The notes under the pieces: generated by a model | Told to the model about the DNA's origin: nothing | What the model saw: only the letters and a program-made list of their open reading frames with translations | The model's database searches: none | Shown here: positions 33,949-43,925 of the stretch, piece after piece | Layout: every line of letters begins with the position of its first letter | Numbering within the stretch: the first letter of the stretch is position 1 | Translations under genes and position numbers: made by a program | Assembly (NCBI RefSeq): GCF_003752505.1 | Contig: NZ_RKHO01000001.1 | Location: 1,550,001-1,614,000 of the forward strand | Length of the DNA stretch: 64,000 bases | DNA from: Nocardioides aurantiacus | Lineage (GTDB): Bacteria > Actinomycetota > Actinomycetes > Propionibacteriales > Nocardioidaceae | Direction of reading: 5' to 3'

Positions 33949-35202
33949 TCAGACCTCGGGCTCGGGCGTGGTGAAGCCGGCCTCGGCGTCGGCGGCCACG
34001 ACCTCCTCGCGCGTGATGCCGAGCAGGTAGAGGACGGCGTCCATGTAGGGGACGTTGACCGACGTCTGCGCCGCCTCCTGGACGACCGGCTTGGCGTTGA
34101 AGGCGATGCCCAGGCCGGCCGCGTTGAGCATGTCGAGGTCGTTGGCGCCGTCGCCGATGGCCACCGTGGAGGTGACGGGCACACCCACCTCGGCGGCGAA
34201 CCGGCGCAGCGCGTCGGCCTTGCCGGCCCGGTCGACCACGGGTCCGACGACGCGGCCGGTGAGCCGCCCGTCGAGGACCTCGAGCTCGTTGGCGACCGCG
34301 AAGTCGATGCCGAGGTCCGCGGCCAGCCGGTCGGTGAGCTGGGAGAAGCCGCCGCTGACGATCGCGAATCGGTAGCCGAGCCGCTTCAGCACCCGGACGG
34401 TGGTCCGGGCCCCGGGGGTGAGCTGCAGCTCGTCGTACACCTCGTCGAGGGCGGTGGCCTCCAGACCCTCGAGCAGCGCGACGCGGGAGCGCAGGCTCTC
34501 GGCGAAGTCGAGCTCGCCGCGCATCGCCTCCTCGGTGACCCGCGCGACCTCCTCCTCGCAGCCGGCCTTGGCGGCGAGCATCTCGATGACCTCGCCCTGG
34601 ACGAGGGTGGAGTCGACGTCCATCACGATCAGCCGCATGCCGCGGCGCAGCAGGCTCGCGGGCTGGACCGCGATGTCGACGCCCTGGACGGCGGCCTCGC
34701 GGGCCAGCAGGTCCCGGAGCTGGTCGGGGTCGGTGCCGGACACGTGCAGGTCGATGGCGGTGATCGGGTAGCGGGCCATCCGCTCGATGCGATCGATATT
34801 GGCGCCGGTGTCGGCCACCCGGCCGGCGATGGCGGCGACGGCGGCGGCGCGCAGCGGGCTGCCGAGCACGGTCACGTGGCTGCGGCCCTCGGGGCGCGGC
34901 CGGTTGTCGCCCGAACCCTGGACGACCTCGACGGTCATGTCGAGGTCGGCGGCCACCTGCTCCAGCGCGTTGCGCAGCGCCTGCCACTGTCGCGGCGAGG
35001 AGACCAGCAGCCCGAGGACGAGGCGTCGCCGCAGCACGATCTGCTCGATGTCGAGCACCTCGACCGAGAAGGCGGCCAGGGTGTCGAAGACCAGCGAGGT
35101 GACACCCGGACGGTCACGGCCGGTGAGGGTCACCAGGAGGGTCCGCTCCCCCCCGGGAGGCTCGGGGGCGGGTCCAGCGGGGACGTCGGGCTGCTCCGGC
35201 AC
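33949..35202 (-). CDS. serB: SerB, phosphoserine phosphatase with ACT domains
   Basis: A 417-aa enzyme for the last step of serine synthesis. Residues about 18-175 hold two ACT-like domains (TLLVTLTGRDRPGVTSLVFD first), expected to bind serine as feedback inhibitor. The HAD domain starts with VMDVDSTLVQGE near residue 189 (both catalytic aspartates present), then IVSGGFSQL and GDGANDLDML. Length matches mycobacterial SerB2. The GTG start at 35200-35202 lies 7 nt after TAGCCT, which sits inside the 3' end of the upstream gene, so serB may have its own leaderless promoter. Confidence 0.95.
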   Translation of the reverse strand: MPEQPDVPAGPAPEPPGGERTLLVTLTGRDRPGVTSLVFDTLAAFSVEVLDIEQIVLRRRLVLGLLVSSPRQWQALRNALEQVAADLDMTVEVVQGSGDNRPRPEGRSHVTVLGSPLRAAAVAAIAGRVADTGANIDRIERMARYPITAIDLHVSGTDPDQLRDLLAREAAVQGVDIAVQPASLLRRGMRLIVMDVDSTLVQGEVIEMLAAKAGCEEEVARVTEEAMRGELDFAESLRSRVALLEGLEATALDEVYDELQLTPGARTTVRVLKRLGYRFAIVSGGFSQLTDRLAADLGIDFAVANELEVLDGRLTGRVVGPVVDRAGKADALRRFAAEVGVPVTSTVAIGDGANDLDMLNAAGLGIAFNAKPVVQEAAQTSVNVPYMDAVLYLLGITREEVVAADAEAGFTTPEPEV

Positions 35203-35212
35203 GCGGACGAGG

Positions 35213-35917
35213 CTAGCGGTCGTGACGCCCGGTGCAGGCGCCGACCACGGCCCGGCGGGCGGCCCGGTCGAGGTCGGCCAGCGCCTCGCGGCGCCGGGCC
35301 ACCTCGTGGGTCGACAGCGCGCCGCCCTCGTCGGCCCGGGCGGCGTCGACGACGTCGAGGCACAGCGCGGCCCGCTCGAGGGTCTCGCGACGCCGCGGGT
35401 CGAGGACCGGCGGGAGCGGCAGCGGGGGCCGGTGGCGCAGGTTCATCAGCAGGTCGGGCACCTCGGGGCTCCACGACGCGACGTCGAGGTCCACCAGGCG
35501 CTGGGTGACGGTGGCGAGGGCCAGCCGCAGCTCGGAGGCGCTCTCGCGCTCGTCGACGTACGGCGCCGGGGCCGCCCGGTGGGCGCGCCAGACCACGCTG
35601 CGGGCGTCGAGCTCGGGCACCAGCGCCACCGATCCCGCGAGCACGGCCTGGCCGGACTCCAGCGCCGCGTGGTTGAGCGCCGGCGGACCGCCCAGCCCGG
35701 TTAGGTCGCCCGGGACCGGCAGCGCCAGCGAGACCGGGCCGCGCAGGGCGCCGGGGAGCTCGACCAGCTCGGCCACCTCGCGGTCCGGCAGCCCGACCAC
35801 GAGGTGGCGGGGGTCCTCGCCGCGCACGGCGTCGGCGAGGTCGTCGGGACCGACGTGGCCGGCGCGGACGGCGTCCAACCAGGTCGCCAGGACGGCGGAG
35901 ACGGGCAGCGAGCTCAC
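35213..35917 (-). CDS. Conserved actinobacterial protein of unknown function
   Basis: A 234-aa soluble protein that I do not recognise. It contains VLATWLDAVRAGHVGPDDLA near the start, then HLVVGLP, SLALPVPGDLTGLGGPPALN and a helical C-terminal half rich in Arg and Glu. No signal peptide or membrane helix is seen. The GTG at 35915-35917 is 6 nt after TACGAT (35924-35929, minus strand), a leaderless pattern. The gene ends 10 bp before serB. The conserved loop around PGDLTGLGGPPALN could bind a ligand, but this is only a guess. Confidence 0.7.
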   Translation of the reverse strand: MSSLPVSAVLATWLDAVRAGHVGPDDLADAVRGEDPRHLVVGLPDREVAELVELPGALRGPVSLALPVPGDLTGLGGPPALNHAALESGQAVLAGSVALVPELDARSVVWRAHRAAPAPYVDERESASELRLALATVTQRLVDLDVASWSPEVPDLLMNLRHRPPLPLPPVLDPRRRETLERAALCLDVVDAARADEGGALSTHEVARRREALADLDRAARRAVVGACTGRHDR

Positions 35918-36014
35918 CGGGGAATCGTAGGAGCCCGCGCCACGCCGCGTCCCCACCGCCCGGTAGGTTGACCCAGGTCCGTCGCCCCCGTCCCGCCGCG
36001 TGAGGTCCCCACCC

Positions 36015-36812
<798 letters not shown>

Positions 36813-36858
36813 GCGCCGGACCCGGGAAGGCTGTTCGGTCCCCGGCTAGGGTTCGGCC

Positions 36859-37320
36859 ATGGACTGGCTACGGGACAACGCATGGCAGAGCTGGATGCTC
36901 CTCGCCGTCGTCCTGGGCGGCCTGGAGATGCTCGGCCTGGAGCTGTTCCTGCTGATGCTGGCCGGTGGCGCCGTCGTCGGAGGCGTGACGGCCCTGCTCG
37001 GCGGGGATCCGCCCCTCCAGCTCATCCTCGCGCTGGTCACCTCGGTCGCGCTGCTGGGCCTGGTGCGTCCCAACATCATCGGCAGGCTCCACTCGACCCC
37101 CAAGCTGGTCACCGGCCACCACTCGCTGATCGGACGTCGGGCCACCGTGCTCCGGGAGCTGTCCACCTCGGCGCCGGGCCGGGTCAAGGTCGAGGGCGAG
37201 GAGTGGACCGCGCTGCCGTACGACGAGGACGACGCCATCGAGGCCGGTGCCGTGGTCGACGTCGTGATGATCAAGGGTGCGACGGCGTACGTGCTGCGCG
37301 CCCACCCGCCGACGACGTAG
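36859..37320 (+). CDS. NfeD-like membrane protein
   Basis: A 153-aa short-form NfeD. Two to three transmembrane helices (about residues 12-75) are followed by a C-terminal OB-fold domain with LIGRRATVLRELS and GRVKVEGEEWTAL. NfeD proteins partner stomatins in membrane microdomains. TAGGGT at 36847-36852 and 6 nt before the ATG indicate a leaderless start. The stomatin-type gene follows after 47 bp, the standard pairing. Confidence 0.92.
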   Translation: MDWLRDNAWQSWMLLAVVLGGLEMLGLELFLLMLAGGAVVGGVTALLGGDPPLQLILALVTSVALLGLVRPNIIGRLHSTPKLVTGHHSLIGRRATVLRELSTSAPGRVKVEGEEWTALPYDEDDAIEAGAVVDVVMIKGATAYVLRAHPPTT

Positions 37321-37367
37321 CCACGTCGCGGCGTTCCGCTGCAACTCGGGTGACAAGGGGGATAGCC

Positions 37368-38561
37368 ATGGGACTTCTCATCGTGCTGGTGGTGCTGCTG
37401 CTCTTCGTGGTGGTGCTGCTGGCCAAGTCCATCCAGATCGTGCCGCAGTCGCGGGTGGGCATCGTGGAGCGGCTGGGCAAGTACCAGCGCACGCTCACCG
37501 AGGGCCCCAACCTGCTCGTGCCGTTCATCGACCGGGTGCGCTACAAGATCGACCTGCGTGAGCAGGTGGTCTCGTTCCCGCCCGTCTCGGTGATCACCGA
37601 GGACAACCTCTCGGTCGACATCGACACGGTCATCTACTTCACCGTCACCGACCCGGTCGCGGCGACGTACGAGATCGTGAACTACATCCAGGGCGTCGAG
37701 CAGCTGACCATCACCACCACCCGCAACATCGTCGGTGGCATGACGCTGGAGGAGACGCTGACCTCCCGCGACCGCATCAACACCAGCCTCTCCGAGGTCC
37801 TCGACGACGCCACCGGCCGCTGGGGCATCAAGGTCAAGCGCGTCGAGATCAAGGCGATCGACCCGCCGGCCTCCATCAAGGACTCGATGGAGAAGCAGAT
37901 GCGCGCCGACCGCGACAAGCGGGCCGCGATCCTCACCGCCGAGGGCCAGCGCCAGTCCGCGATCCTCACCGCCGAGGGCGGCAAGCAGGCCGCCATCCTC
38001 AACGCCGAGGGCGACCGCCAGTCGCTGATCCTGCGGGCCCAGGCGGAGCGTGAGTCCTCGATCCTCAAGGCGCAGGGTGAGGGCCAGGCCATCCAGACGG
38101 TGTTCCAGGCCATCCACGACGGGCAGCCCGACCAGGCGCTGCTCGCCTACCAGTACCTCCAGATGATGCCCAAGATCGCCGAGGGCTCGGCCAACAAGGT
38201 GTGGGTCGTGCCGTCGGAGATCACCAAGGCGCTCGAGGGCCTCGGCTCGGCCATGAACCAGGTCAGCGGCATCCCGAAGGACTCCGGCGGTCCGCGCGTG
38301 CGGGTCGACCCCGGGGCCATGGACGTCGAGATCCCCGAGGTCGATACCAGCAGCGCCGACGAGGCCGTCCGCGAGGCGCTGCGCGCCGCCGAGGAGTCGG
38401 CACGCACCGCGCCGGGCCAGGCGGCCAGCCCGATCGGCGGACTCGACGCCGGCCGCGACCTCGCGGCCGGCATCCCCGACCCGTCGGTGACGCCCCCGCC
38501 CGCCGAGGCCCCGCCGGCCGGCGCCGACGGGCCGCCCGACGACGGGTCGACCCGGGCCTAG
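37368..38561 (+). CDS. SPFH/Band 7 (stomatin-like) protein
   Basis: A 397-aa membrane-microdomain scaffold. An N-terminal helix (residues 1-20) anchors it, then IVPQSRVGIVERLGKYQRTL opens the Band 7 domain (to about 200). Next is a coiled coil made of repeated units such as AAILTAEGQRQS and AAILNAEGDRQS (about residues 182-240), and a Pro/Ala-rich tail that family members often carry. It oligomerises on the inner membrane with NfeD and may control proteolysis or lipid order. The stop overlaps the following GTG by one base. Confidence 0.93.
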   Translation: MGLLIVLVVLLLFVVVLLAKSIQIVPQSRVGIVERLGKYQRTLTEGPNLLVPFIDRVRYKIDLREQVVSFPPVSVITEDNLSVDIDTVIYFTVTDPVAATYEIVNYIQGVEQLTITTTRNIVGGMTLEETLTSRDRINTSLSEVLDDATGRWGIKVKRVEIKAIDPPASIKDSMEKQMRADRDKRAAILTAEGQRQSAILTAEGGKQAAILNAEGDRQSLILRAQAERESSILKAQGEGQAIQTVFQAIHDGQPDQALLAYQYLQMMPKIAEGSANKVWVVPSEITKALEGLGSAMNQVSGIPKDSGGPRVRVDPGAMDVEIPEVDTSSADEAVREALRAAEESARTAPGQAASPIGGLDAGRDLAAGIPDPSVTPPPAEAPPAGADGPPDDGSTRA

Positions 38562-39367
38562 TGGGTCCCTTCGAATCGGCGGCGATCCTCCTCGCGGGGG
38601 TCGCCGCCGGCACGATCAACACCGTCGTGGGCTCCGGGACGCTGATCACCTTCCCGACGCTGCTCGCCTTCGGCGTACCGCCCGTGACGGCCAACGTCTC
38701 CAACACCCTGGGCCTGGCACCGGGCTCGCTCTCCGGCGCGATCGGCTACCGCGCCGAGCTCCGCGGGCAGCGCCGCCGGCTCGTGGTGCTGGGCTCGGCC
38801 TCGCTGCTCGGCGGCATCGTCGGGGCGCTGCTGCTGCTCTGGCTCCCGTCCTCGGCCTTCGACGCCGTGGTGCCCGTGCTCATCCTCCTCGGGTGCGCCC
38901 TCGTGGTCGTCGGCCCGCGCCTCTCGCGCCGGGTCGCGGCGCGGGCGGCCACCCGCGGCGGCCTGGCCGAGCACGGCGCGTGGTGGGTGTGGCCCGCGGT
39001 GGGCCTGGCCGGGGTGTACGGCGGCTACTTCGGCGCCGCCCAGGGCGTGCTGCTCATGGCGATCCTCGGCATCGGCGTCGCCGACACCATGCAGCGCCAC
39101 AACGCCGCCAAGAACGTGCTGGCGCTGATCGTCAACGGCATCGCCGCGGTGGTGTTCGTGCTGCTCGCCTTCGTCGACGTGCCGTTCGCCCCGTCGAGCT
39201 CGGCGGGGAGCATCGACTGGTCGGTCGCCGGCCTGATCGCGGCGGGCTCGGTGATCGGCGGCCAGATCGGCGCCAAGGTCGGCCGCCGGCTGCCGCCACC
39301 GTTCCTGCGGGCCGTCATCGTGACGGTCGGCCTGGTCGCCGTCGCGGCGTTCGTGCTGCCGCTGTAG
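38561..39367 (+). CDS. TauE/SafE family sulfite/anion exporter
   Basis: A 268-aa polytopic membrane protein with about eight helices. The family repeat appears as GTINTVVGSGTLITFPTLLA in the first half and GGYFGAAQGVLLMAILGIG in the second. Members move sulfite, sulfoacetate or other small organic anions. The GTG at 38561 starts on the last base of the stomatin gene's TAG, so it is co-translated; whether it works with the NfeD-stomatin pair is unknown. Confidence 0.9.
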   Translation: MGPFESAAILLAGVAAGTINTVVGSGTLITFPTLLAFGVPPVTANVSNTLGLAPGSLSGAIGYRAELRGQRRRLVVLGSASLLGGIVGALLLLWLPSSAFDAVVPVLILLGCALVVVGPRLSRRVAARAATRGGLAEHGAWWVWPAVGLAGVYGGYFGAAQGVLLMAILGIGVADTMQRHNAAKNVLALIVNGIAAVVFVLLAFVDVPFAPSSSAGSIDWSVAGLIAAGSVIGGQIGAKVGRRLPPPFLRAVIVTVGLVAVAAFVLPL

Positions 39368-39436
39368 GTGCGGGCGGCGTACGCCCTCGGGGGAGGCGGC
39401 CGCGCCCCCGGACGTCCGGGCCGGCCCCCGACGTAC

Positions 39437-39471
39437 GACGCCCCCGACCGCGCGCGGCGGACGGGGGCGTC
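39437..39471. terminator. GC-rich hairpin between convergent tauE-type and catalase genes
   Basis: GACGCCCCCG (39437-39446) pairs perfectly with CGGGGGCGTC (39462-39471) around a 15-nt loop. It lies between two convergent stop codons and probably terminates both transcripts. No U-tract is present. Confidence 0.7.
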
Positions 39472-39488
39472 GGGTGGAGCGGGGTGCG

Positions 39489-41036
39489 TCAGGCCGAGCG
39501 GGCGTGGCTCTTGCTCGACTCGGTGATCACGCCCACGCGGTCGGTCGGGCCGGGGGCCGGCGCCTTCTCGTCCTGGCCAGCGTTGACGGCCTCCTCGATG
39601 CGCTTGCCGGTGTCGGCGTCGACGTTCTTCCAGTACTCGAGGACGCGGGGGAGCGTCTCGGGCTTCACGCCGCCGAGGATGTGACCGGCGACGTTGCCGA
39701 CGAAGCGCTCGCGCTGCTCGTCGTCCCAGACCTCGCGCACCAGCGTGCCGGCCTGGCCGAAGTCGTCGTCCTCGGAGCGCAGCGTGTAGGCCTCGCGGAC
39801 CATGGCGCCGTCGACCTCCCAGCCGTCCTCGGCGACACCGGTCTCGTCGGAGTAGCCGCGCCCGTAGGAGTTCGGGGCGTAGACCGGGGCGTCACCGGAG
39901 TGCTGGTAGGCCATCGGCCCGTCGAAGGTGTAGGTGTTGTGGTCGGCCACGCGGTTCTGGTTGACCGGCAGCTGGTGGTAGTTCGGGCCGATCCGGTAGC
40001 GGTGCGTGTCGGCGTAGGAGAACACCCGTCCCTGCAGCATCTTGTCGGGGCTGAAGGAGATCCCCGGCACGATCGCGCTGGGCTCGAAGGCCGCCTGCTC
40101 GATCTGCGCGAAGAAGTTGTCGGGGTTCTTGTCGAGCCGCATCGTGCCGACCTTGATCAGCGGGTAGTCCGCGTGCGACCAGGTCTTGGTCAGGTCGAAC
40201 GGGTTGAACCGGTAGGTCTTGGCGTCCTCGTAGGGCATCACCTGCACGTTCAGGGTCCAGGACGGGAAGTCGCCGTTGTCGATGGCCTCCTGCAGGTCGC
40301 GACGGTGGAAGTCGCTGTCCTCGCCGGCGATCTTGTTGGCCGCCTCCTGGGTCAGGTTGCGCACGCCCTGGTCGGAGTGGAAGTGGAACTTCACCCACGA
40401 CTTCTCGCCGGCGGCGTTGATCCACATGTAGGTGTGCGAGCCGTAGCCGTTCATCTCGCGCCACGAGGCCGGGATGCCGCGGTCGCCCATCAGGTAGGTC
40501 ACCTGGTGCGCGGACTCGGGGTTGAGGGTCCAGAAGTCCCACTGCATGTCGTTGTCGCGCAGGCCGGTGCCGCCGCGCCGCTTCTGCGAGCGGATGAAGT
40601 GGGGGAACTTCATGGTGTCGCGCACGAAGAACACCGGGGTGTTGTTGCCGACGAGGTCCCAGTTGCCCTCGGTCGTGTAGAACTTCAGCGCGAAGCCGCG
40701 GGGGTCGCGCCAGGTGTCGGGGGAGCCCTGCTCGCCGGCGACGGTGGAGAAGCGGGCCAGCATGTCGGTGGTGACACCGGGCTGGAACAGCGCCGCCTTG
40801 GTGTACGCCGAGACGTCCTCGGTCGTCTCGAAGGTGCCGAACGCACCCGAGCCCTTGGCGTGGACGTTGCGCTCCGGGACGCGCTCACGGTTGAAGTGCG
40901 CCATCTGGTTGATGAAGTGGTGGTCGTTGAGCAGGATCGGGCCGGTGTCGCCGACGGTCAGCGAGTTCTTCTCGCTGGGTGCCGGGGCACCCGACTCGGT
41001 CGTGGAACCGCCATGGGGGCGGGTGGTGTCACTCAT
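39489..41036 (-). CDS. katA: KatA-type monofunctional haem catalase
   Basis: A 515-aa clade-3-type small-subunit catalase that breaks down hydrogen peroxide in the cytosol. The N-terminal arm precedes [20 protein letters not shown] with the catalytic His, the catalytic Asn is in [11 protein letters not shown], and the haem tyrosine lies in [14 protein letters not shown]. Length fits the small-subunit group. GGAGG lies 5 nt before the ATG at 41034-41036. No adjacent OxyR, Fur or CatR gene is visible. The last residues (KSHARSA) are not a targeting signal I know. Confidence 0.96.
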   Translation of the reverse strand: MSDTTRPHGGSTTESGAPAPSEKNSLTVGDTGPILLNDHHFINQMAHFNRERVPERNVHAKGSGAFGTFETTEDVSAYTKAALFQPGVTTDMLARFSTVAGEQGSPDTWRDPRGFALKFYTTEGNWDLVGNNTPVFFVRDTMKFPHFIRSQKRRGGTGLRDNDMQWDFWTLNPESAHQVTYLMGDRGIPASWREMNGYGSHTYMWINAAGEKSWVKFHFHSDQGVRNLTQEAANKIAGEDSDFHRRDLQEAIDNGDFPSWTLNVQVMPYEDAKTYRFNPFDLTKTWSHADYPLIKVGTMRLDKNPDNFFAQIEQAAFEPSAIVPGISFSPDKMLQGRVFSYADTHRYRIGPNYHQLPVNQNRVADHNTYTFDGPMAYQHSGDAPVYAPNSYGRGYSDETGVAEDGWEVDGAMVREAYTLRSEDDDFGQAGTLVREVWDDEQRERFVGNVAGHILGGVKPETLPRVLEYWKNVDADTGKRIEEAVNAGQDEKAPAPGPTDRVGVITESSKSHARSA

Positions 41037-41110
41037 CGGGGTCCTCCAAGGACGGGCTGCGTCGAACGGTGAGAGGGGGTGGGCCGCGAGGGCCGCACTC
41101 CAGCCGGGTA

Positions 41111-41156
41111 CCCCGAACCGGCAGGTCCGTTCAGCCGGACCCGCCGGTTCTCGGGG
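41111..41156 (-). terminator. Terminator hairpin after the PEBP gene
   Basis: CCCCGAACCGGC (41111-41122) followed by GGTCCG pairs with CGGACC and GCCGGTT-CT-CGGGG (to 41156), a long stem with small bulges and a 5-nt TTCAG-type loop. It begins 1 bp after the PEBP gene stop and lies upstream of the catalase gene, so it should isolate the two. Confidence 0.65.
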
Positions 41157-41157
41157 C

Positions 41158-41685
41158 TCAGTGCTGGTAGGTGCCGGTCAGGATCGCGCGGCCGGCGGTC
41201 TTGAAGGCCAGGTTGAAGCTGACCACCGCAGGGCTGGCGCCGGCGTCCACGCCGAGCTGCTCCTCGGTCACGGCGTGCACCACGAAGTAGTAGCGGTGGA
41301 CCTGGTCGCCCTCGGGCGGGGCCGCCCCGGTGAAGGCCAGCGTGCCGACGTCGTTGCGGCACATGAAGGCGCCGCCCGGCAGGGACGCCCCCTCGGCGCC
41401 GGCGCCGGTGTCCAGCGAGGTGGTGTCGGCCGGGAGGTCGACGAGCACCCAGTGCCAGAAGCCCGACGGGGTCGGGGCGTCGGGGTCGAAGCAGGTCACG
41501 GTGAAGCTGCGGGTGCCCTCGGGGGCGCCGCTCCAGCTCAGCTGCGGCGAGGTGTCGCCGGCGGCGGCCACCTGGGCGTCGGCCAACGGCTGGCCGTCGG
41601 TCACGTCCTCGCTGGTGACGGTGAAGGAGGGCACGCTCGGGAGCAGCTCGTAGGGGTCGGGGTGCACGGGTCGGTCCAGGCTCAT
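41158..41685 (-). CDS. YbhB/YbcL family PEBP-like protein
   Basis: A 175-aa phosphatidylethanolamine-binding-protein homologue (Raf-kinase-inhibitor-like in name only). The ligand-site motifs are [20 protein letters not shown] and the later [10 protein letters not shown]. No signal peptide. The ATG at 41683-41685 lies 7 nt after TATGTT, a leaderless pattern; an earlier GTG (41706) would add seven residues. The true ligand is unknown. Confidence 0.9.
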   Translation of the reverse strand: MSLDRPVHPDPYELLPSVPSFTVTSEDVTDGQPLADAQVAAAGDTSPQLSWSGAPEGTRSFTVTCFDPDAPTPSGFWHWVLVDLPADTTSLDTGAGAEGASLPGGAFMCRNDVGTLAFTGAAPPEGDQVHRYYFVVHAVTEEQLGVDAGASPAVVSFNLAFKTAGRAILTGTYQH

Positions 41686-41744
41686 GGGCCCGAACATAGT
41701 CCGCACGGTGGCGGGGGTCGGGTCGAACGACGGGACGCCTCACA

Positions 41745-43052
41745 ATGGTGTGCGTGAACGGCACCGTCACTCCTCCGACCAGCCCACCGGCCGACCGTCC
41801 GACGTACGCCGTGGGGCTGCGGCTCGCAGGCCGGCGCGTGCTCGTCGTCGGGGGCGGCAACGTCGCGCAGCGCCGGGTCCCGACGCTGATCGCGGCCGGG
41901 GCCGACGTCCGCCTGGTCTCGCCGGAGGTCACCCCGGCGATCGAGGGGCTCGTGGGGTCGGGGGAGATCACCTGGTCCGAGCGCGGTTTCGACGACGGCG
42001 ATCTCGACGGGGCGTGGTACGTCCTGGCCGCCACCGACGACGCGGCCGTCAACGCCCGGGTCTGCGAGCTCGCCGAGGAGCAGCGGCTGTGGTGCGTGCG
42101 CGCCGACGACGCGGAGGAGGGCACCGCCTTCACCCCGGCCGTGGGCACCCACGACGGCGACCTCGTCGCCGTGATGGCCAGCACCGCGGCCGACCGCGAC
42201 CCCCGCCACCACGCCGCCCTGCGCGACGAAATCGTCGCCGCGATGCGGCAGGGCGCCGTGGCCGCCCGCCACCACCGCGAGCGGGTGCCCGGGGTGGTGC
42301 TCGTCGGCGGCGGACCGGGCGACCCCGAGCTGGTCACCATCGCCGGTCGCAAGGCGCTGATGGACGCCGACGTCGTCGTCGCCGACCGACTGGCGCCGCG
42401 CGAGCTGCTGGCCGAGCTGCCCGCGAGCACCCGCATCGTCGACGTCGCCAAGCTGCCCCGCGGCCGCTCCGCCCTGCAGGAGGAGATCAACCGGGTCATC
42501 GTCGAGGAGGCCCTGGCAGGTCGCCGGGTGGCGCGCTTCAAGGGCGGCGACAACTTCGTCTTCGGCCGCGGCTACGAGGAGATCCAGGCCTGCGAGGCCG
42601 CCGGCGTACCGGTCACGGTGATCCCCGGCATCAGCAGCCCGATCGCGGTCCCCGCCATCGCGGGCATCCCGGTCACCCACCGCGGCGTCACCCACGAGTT
42701 CACCGTGGTCAGCGGCCACCTGCCCCCCGGCCACCCCGAGTCGCTCGTCAACTGGGAGGCGCTGGCCCGCCTCACCGGCACCGTCGTGCTGATGATGGCG
42801 GTGGAGAACGCCCCCCACATCGCGGCGGCGCTGCTCGAGGGGGGACGCCCCGCCGGCACCCCCGTGGCGGTGGTCTGCGACGGCTCGATGCCGACCGAGC
42901 GCACCGTGCTCTCGACGCTCGGCGGGCTCGCCGAGACGCTCACGGCCGAGCGGGTGCGCCCGCCGGCGATCATCGTGGTCGGCGACGTGGTCGCGGTGGC
43001 GCGGCCCCAGCACTTCGAGGGCCACCTGCTCCCGGGCACGCAGGACGCCTGA
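41745..43052 (+). CDS. cysG: CysG, siroheme synthase (dehydrogenase/chelatase plus methyltransferase)
   Basis: A 435-aa fused enzyme that makes siroheme from uroporphyrinogen III. The N-terminal half (to about residue 165) is the Rossmann dehydrogenase/ferrochelatase with VLVVGGGNVAQRRVPTLIAA. The C-terminal half is the SAM-dependent methyltransferase with GVVLVGGGPGDPELVTI, VARFKGGDNFVFGRG and GISSPIAVPAIAGIPVTHRG. Siroheme serves sulfite or nitrite reductase, not encoded here. The start is uncertain: ATG 41745 is listed, while GTG 41754 lies 7 nt after CACAAT and might be a leaderless start. The next gene begins at the following base. Confidence 0.93.
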   Translation: MVCVNGTVTPPTSPPADRPTYAVGLRLAGRRVLVVGGGNVAQRRVPTLIAAGADVRLVSPEVTPAIEGLVGSGEITWSERGFDDGDLDGAWYVLAATDDAAVNARVCELAEEQRLWCVRADDAEEGTAFTPAVGTHDGDLVAVMASTAADRDPRHHAALRDEIVAAMRQGAVAARHHRERVPGVVLVGGGPGDPELVTIAGRKALMDADVVVADRLAPRELLAELPASTRIVDVAKLPRGRSALQEEINRVIVEEALAGRRVARFKGGDNFVFGRGYEEIQACEAAGVPVTVIPGISSPIAVPAIAGIPVTHRGVTHEFTVVSGHLPPGHPESLVNWEALARLTGTVVLMMAVENAPHIAAALLEGGRPAGTPVAVVCDGSMPTERTVLSTLGGLAETLTAERVRPPAIIVVGDVVAVARPQHFEGHLLPGTQDA

Positions 43053-43862
43053 GTGGCCTCCTTCACCGAGGTCACGGACCCTGCCGACCCGGTGCTGGCC
43101 GACTACCGCCACCTGCGCGACGTACAGCTGCGCCAGTCGATCGAGGCCGAGCACGGGCTGTTCCTCGCCGAGGGCGAGAAGGTCGTGCGCCGTGCCGTGG
43201 AGGCCGGCTACGAGCCCCGGTCCTTCCTGATGGCACCGCGGTGGCTCGACGGCCTGGCCGACGTGCTGGAGCAGACCGACGCGCCCTGCTACGTCGCCCC
43301 GGAGGCGCTGACCGAGGAGGTCACCGGCTTCCACGTCCACCGCGGCGCGCTGGCCTCGCTGCACCGACGGCCACTGCCGAGCGTCGCCGAGGTCCTCGCC
43401 GGCGCCCGCACCGTGGCGGTGCTCGAGGACGTCACCGACCACACCAACGTCGGCGCGGTGCTCCGCAGCGCGGCCGCGCTCGGGATCGACGCGGTGCTGC
43501 TGGCCCCCCGGTGCGCCGACCCGCTCTACCGCCGCGCCGTCAAGGTCGCGATGGGGGCGGTGTTCAAGGTCCCGTGGACCCGCCTGCCCGACTGGTACGA
43601 CGCCCTCCCGCAGCTGCACGACGCGGGGTTCACCACCGTGGCGCTGACGCTGGCCGACGACGCGGTCGAGCTCGAGGCGGCCGTCGCCGGGCTCGACCGG
43701 GTGGCGCTGGTGCTCGGCTCGGAGGGGCACGGCCTGTCGGCGCGCTGGCAGGAGGCGGCCGACGTCCGGGCCGTGGTGCCGATGCGGGCGGGCGTGGACT
43801 CCCTCAACGTCGCGGCCGCGGCCGCGGTGGCCTGCTACGTCACCGTCCGCCGATCGGGGTAG
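43053..43862 (+). CDS. SpoU/TrmH-type RNA 2'-O-methyltransferase
   Basis: A 269-aa SPOUT methyltransferase. The N-terminal substrate-binding part has EAEHGLFLAEGEKVVRRAVE. The catalytic trefoil-knot domain shows VTDHTNVGAVLRSAAALGID, then LVLGSEGHGLS, and VPMRAGVDSLNVAAAAAVA, the three SpoU motifs. The target is a ribose in rRNA or tRNA; it cannot be read from sequence. The GTG starts immediately after the cysG stop. The TAG stop lies within the left arm of a long inverted repeat. Confidence 0.93.
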   Translation: MASFTEVTDPADPVLADYRHLRDVQLRQSIEAEHGLFLAEGEKVVRRAVEAGYEPRSFLMAPRWLDGLADVLEQTDAPCYVAPEALTEEVTGFHVHRGALASLHRRPLPSVAEVLAGARTVAVLEDVTDHTNVGAVLRSAAALGIDAVLLAPRCADPLYRRAVKVAMGAVFKVPWTRLPDWYDALPQLHDAGFTTVALTLADDAVELEAAVAGLDRVALVLGSEGHGLSARWQEAADVRAVVPMRAGVDSLNVAAAAAVACYVTVRRSG

Positions 43863-43920
43863 TCCGAGACGTTCGGCACCCCCAGAGACCTCCGGCGCGG
43901 TGCCGAACGTCTCGGACTAC
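43859..43920. repeat. 22-bp perfect inverted repeat between convergent genes
   Basis: The left arm (43859-43880, core GTAGTCCGAGACGTTCGGCA) and right arm (43899-43920) are perfect reverse complements over 22 bp, separated by 18 nt. The left arm holds the methyltransferase stop codon; the right arm ends 5 bp before the stop of the opposite gene. It can act as a bidirectional terminator, but arms of this length and perfection are unusual and suggest a repeated genomic element. Confidence 0.9.
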
Positions 43921-43925
43921 GCGGA

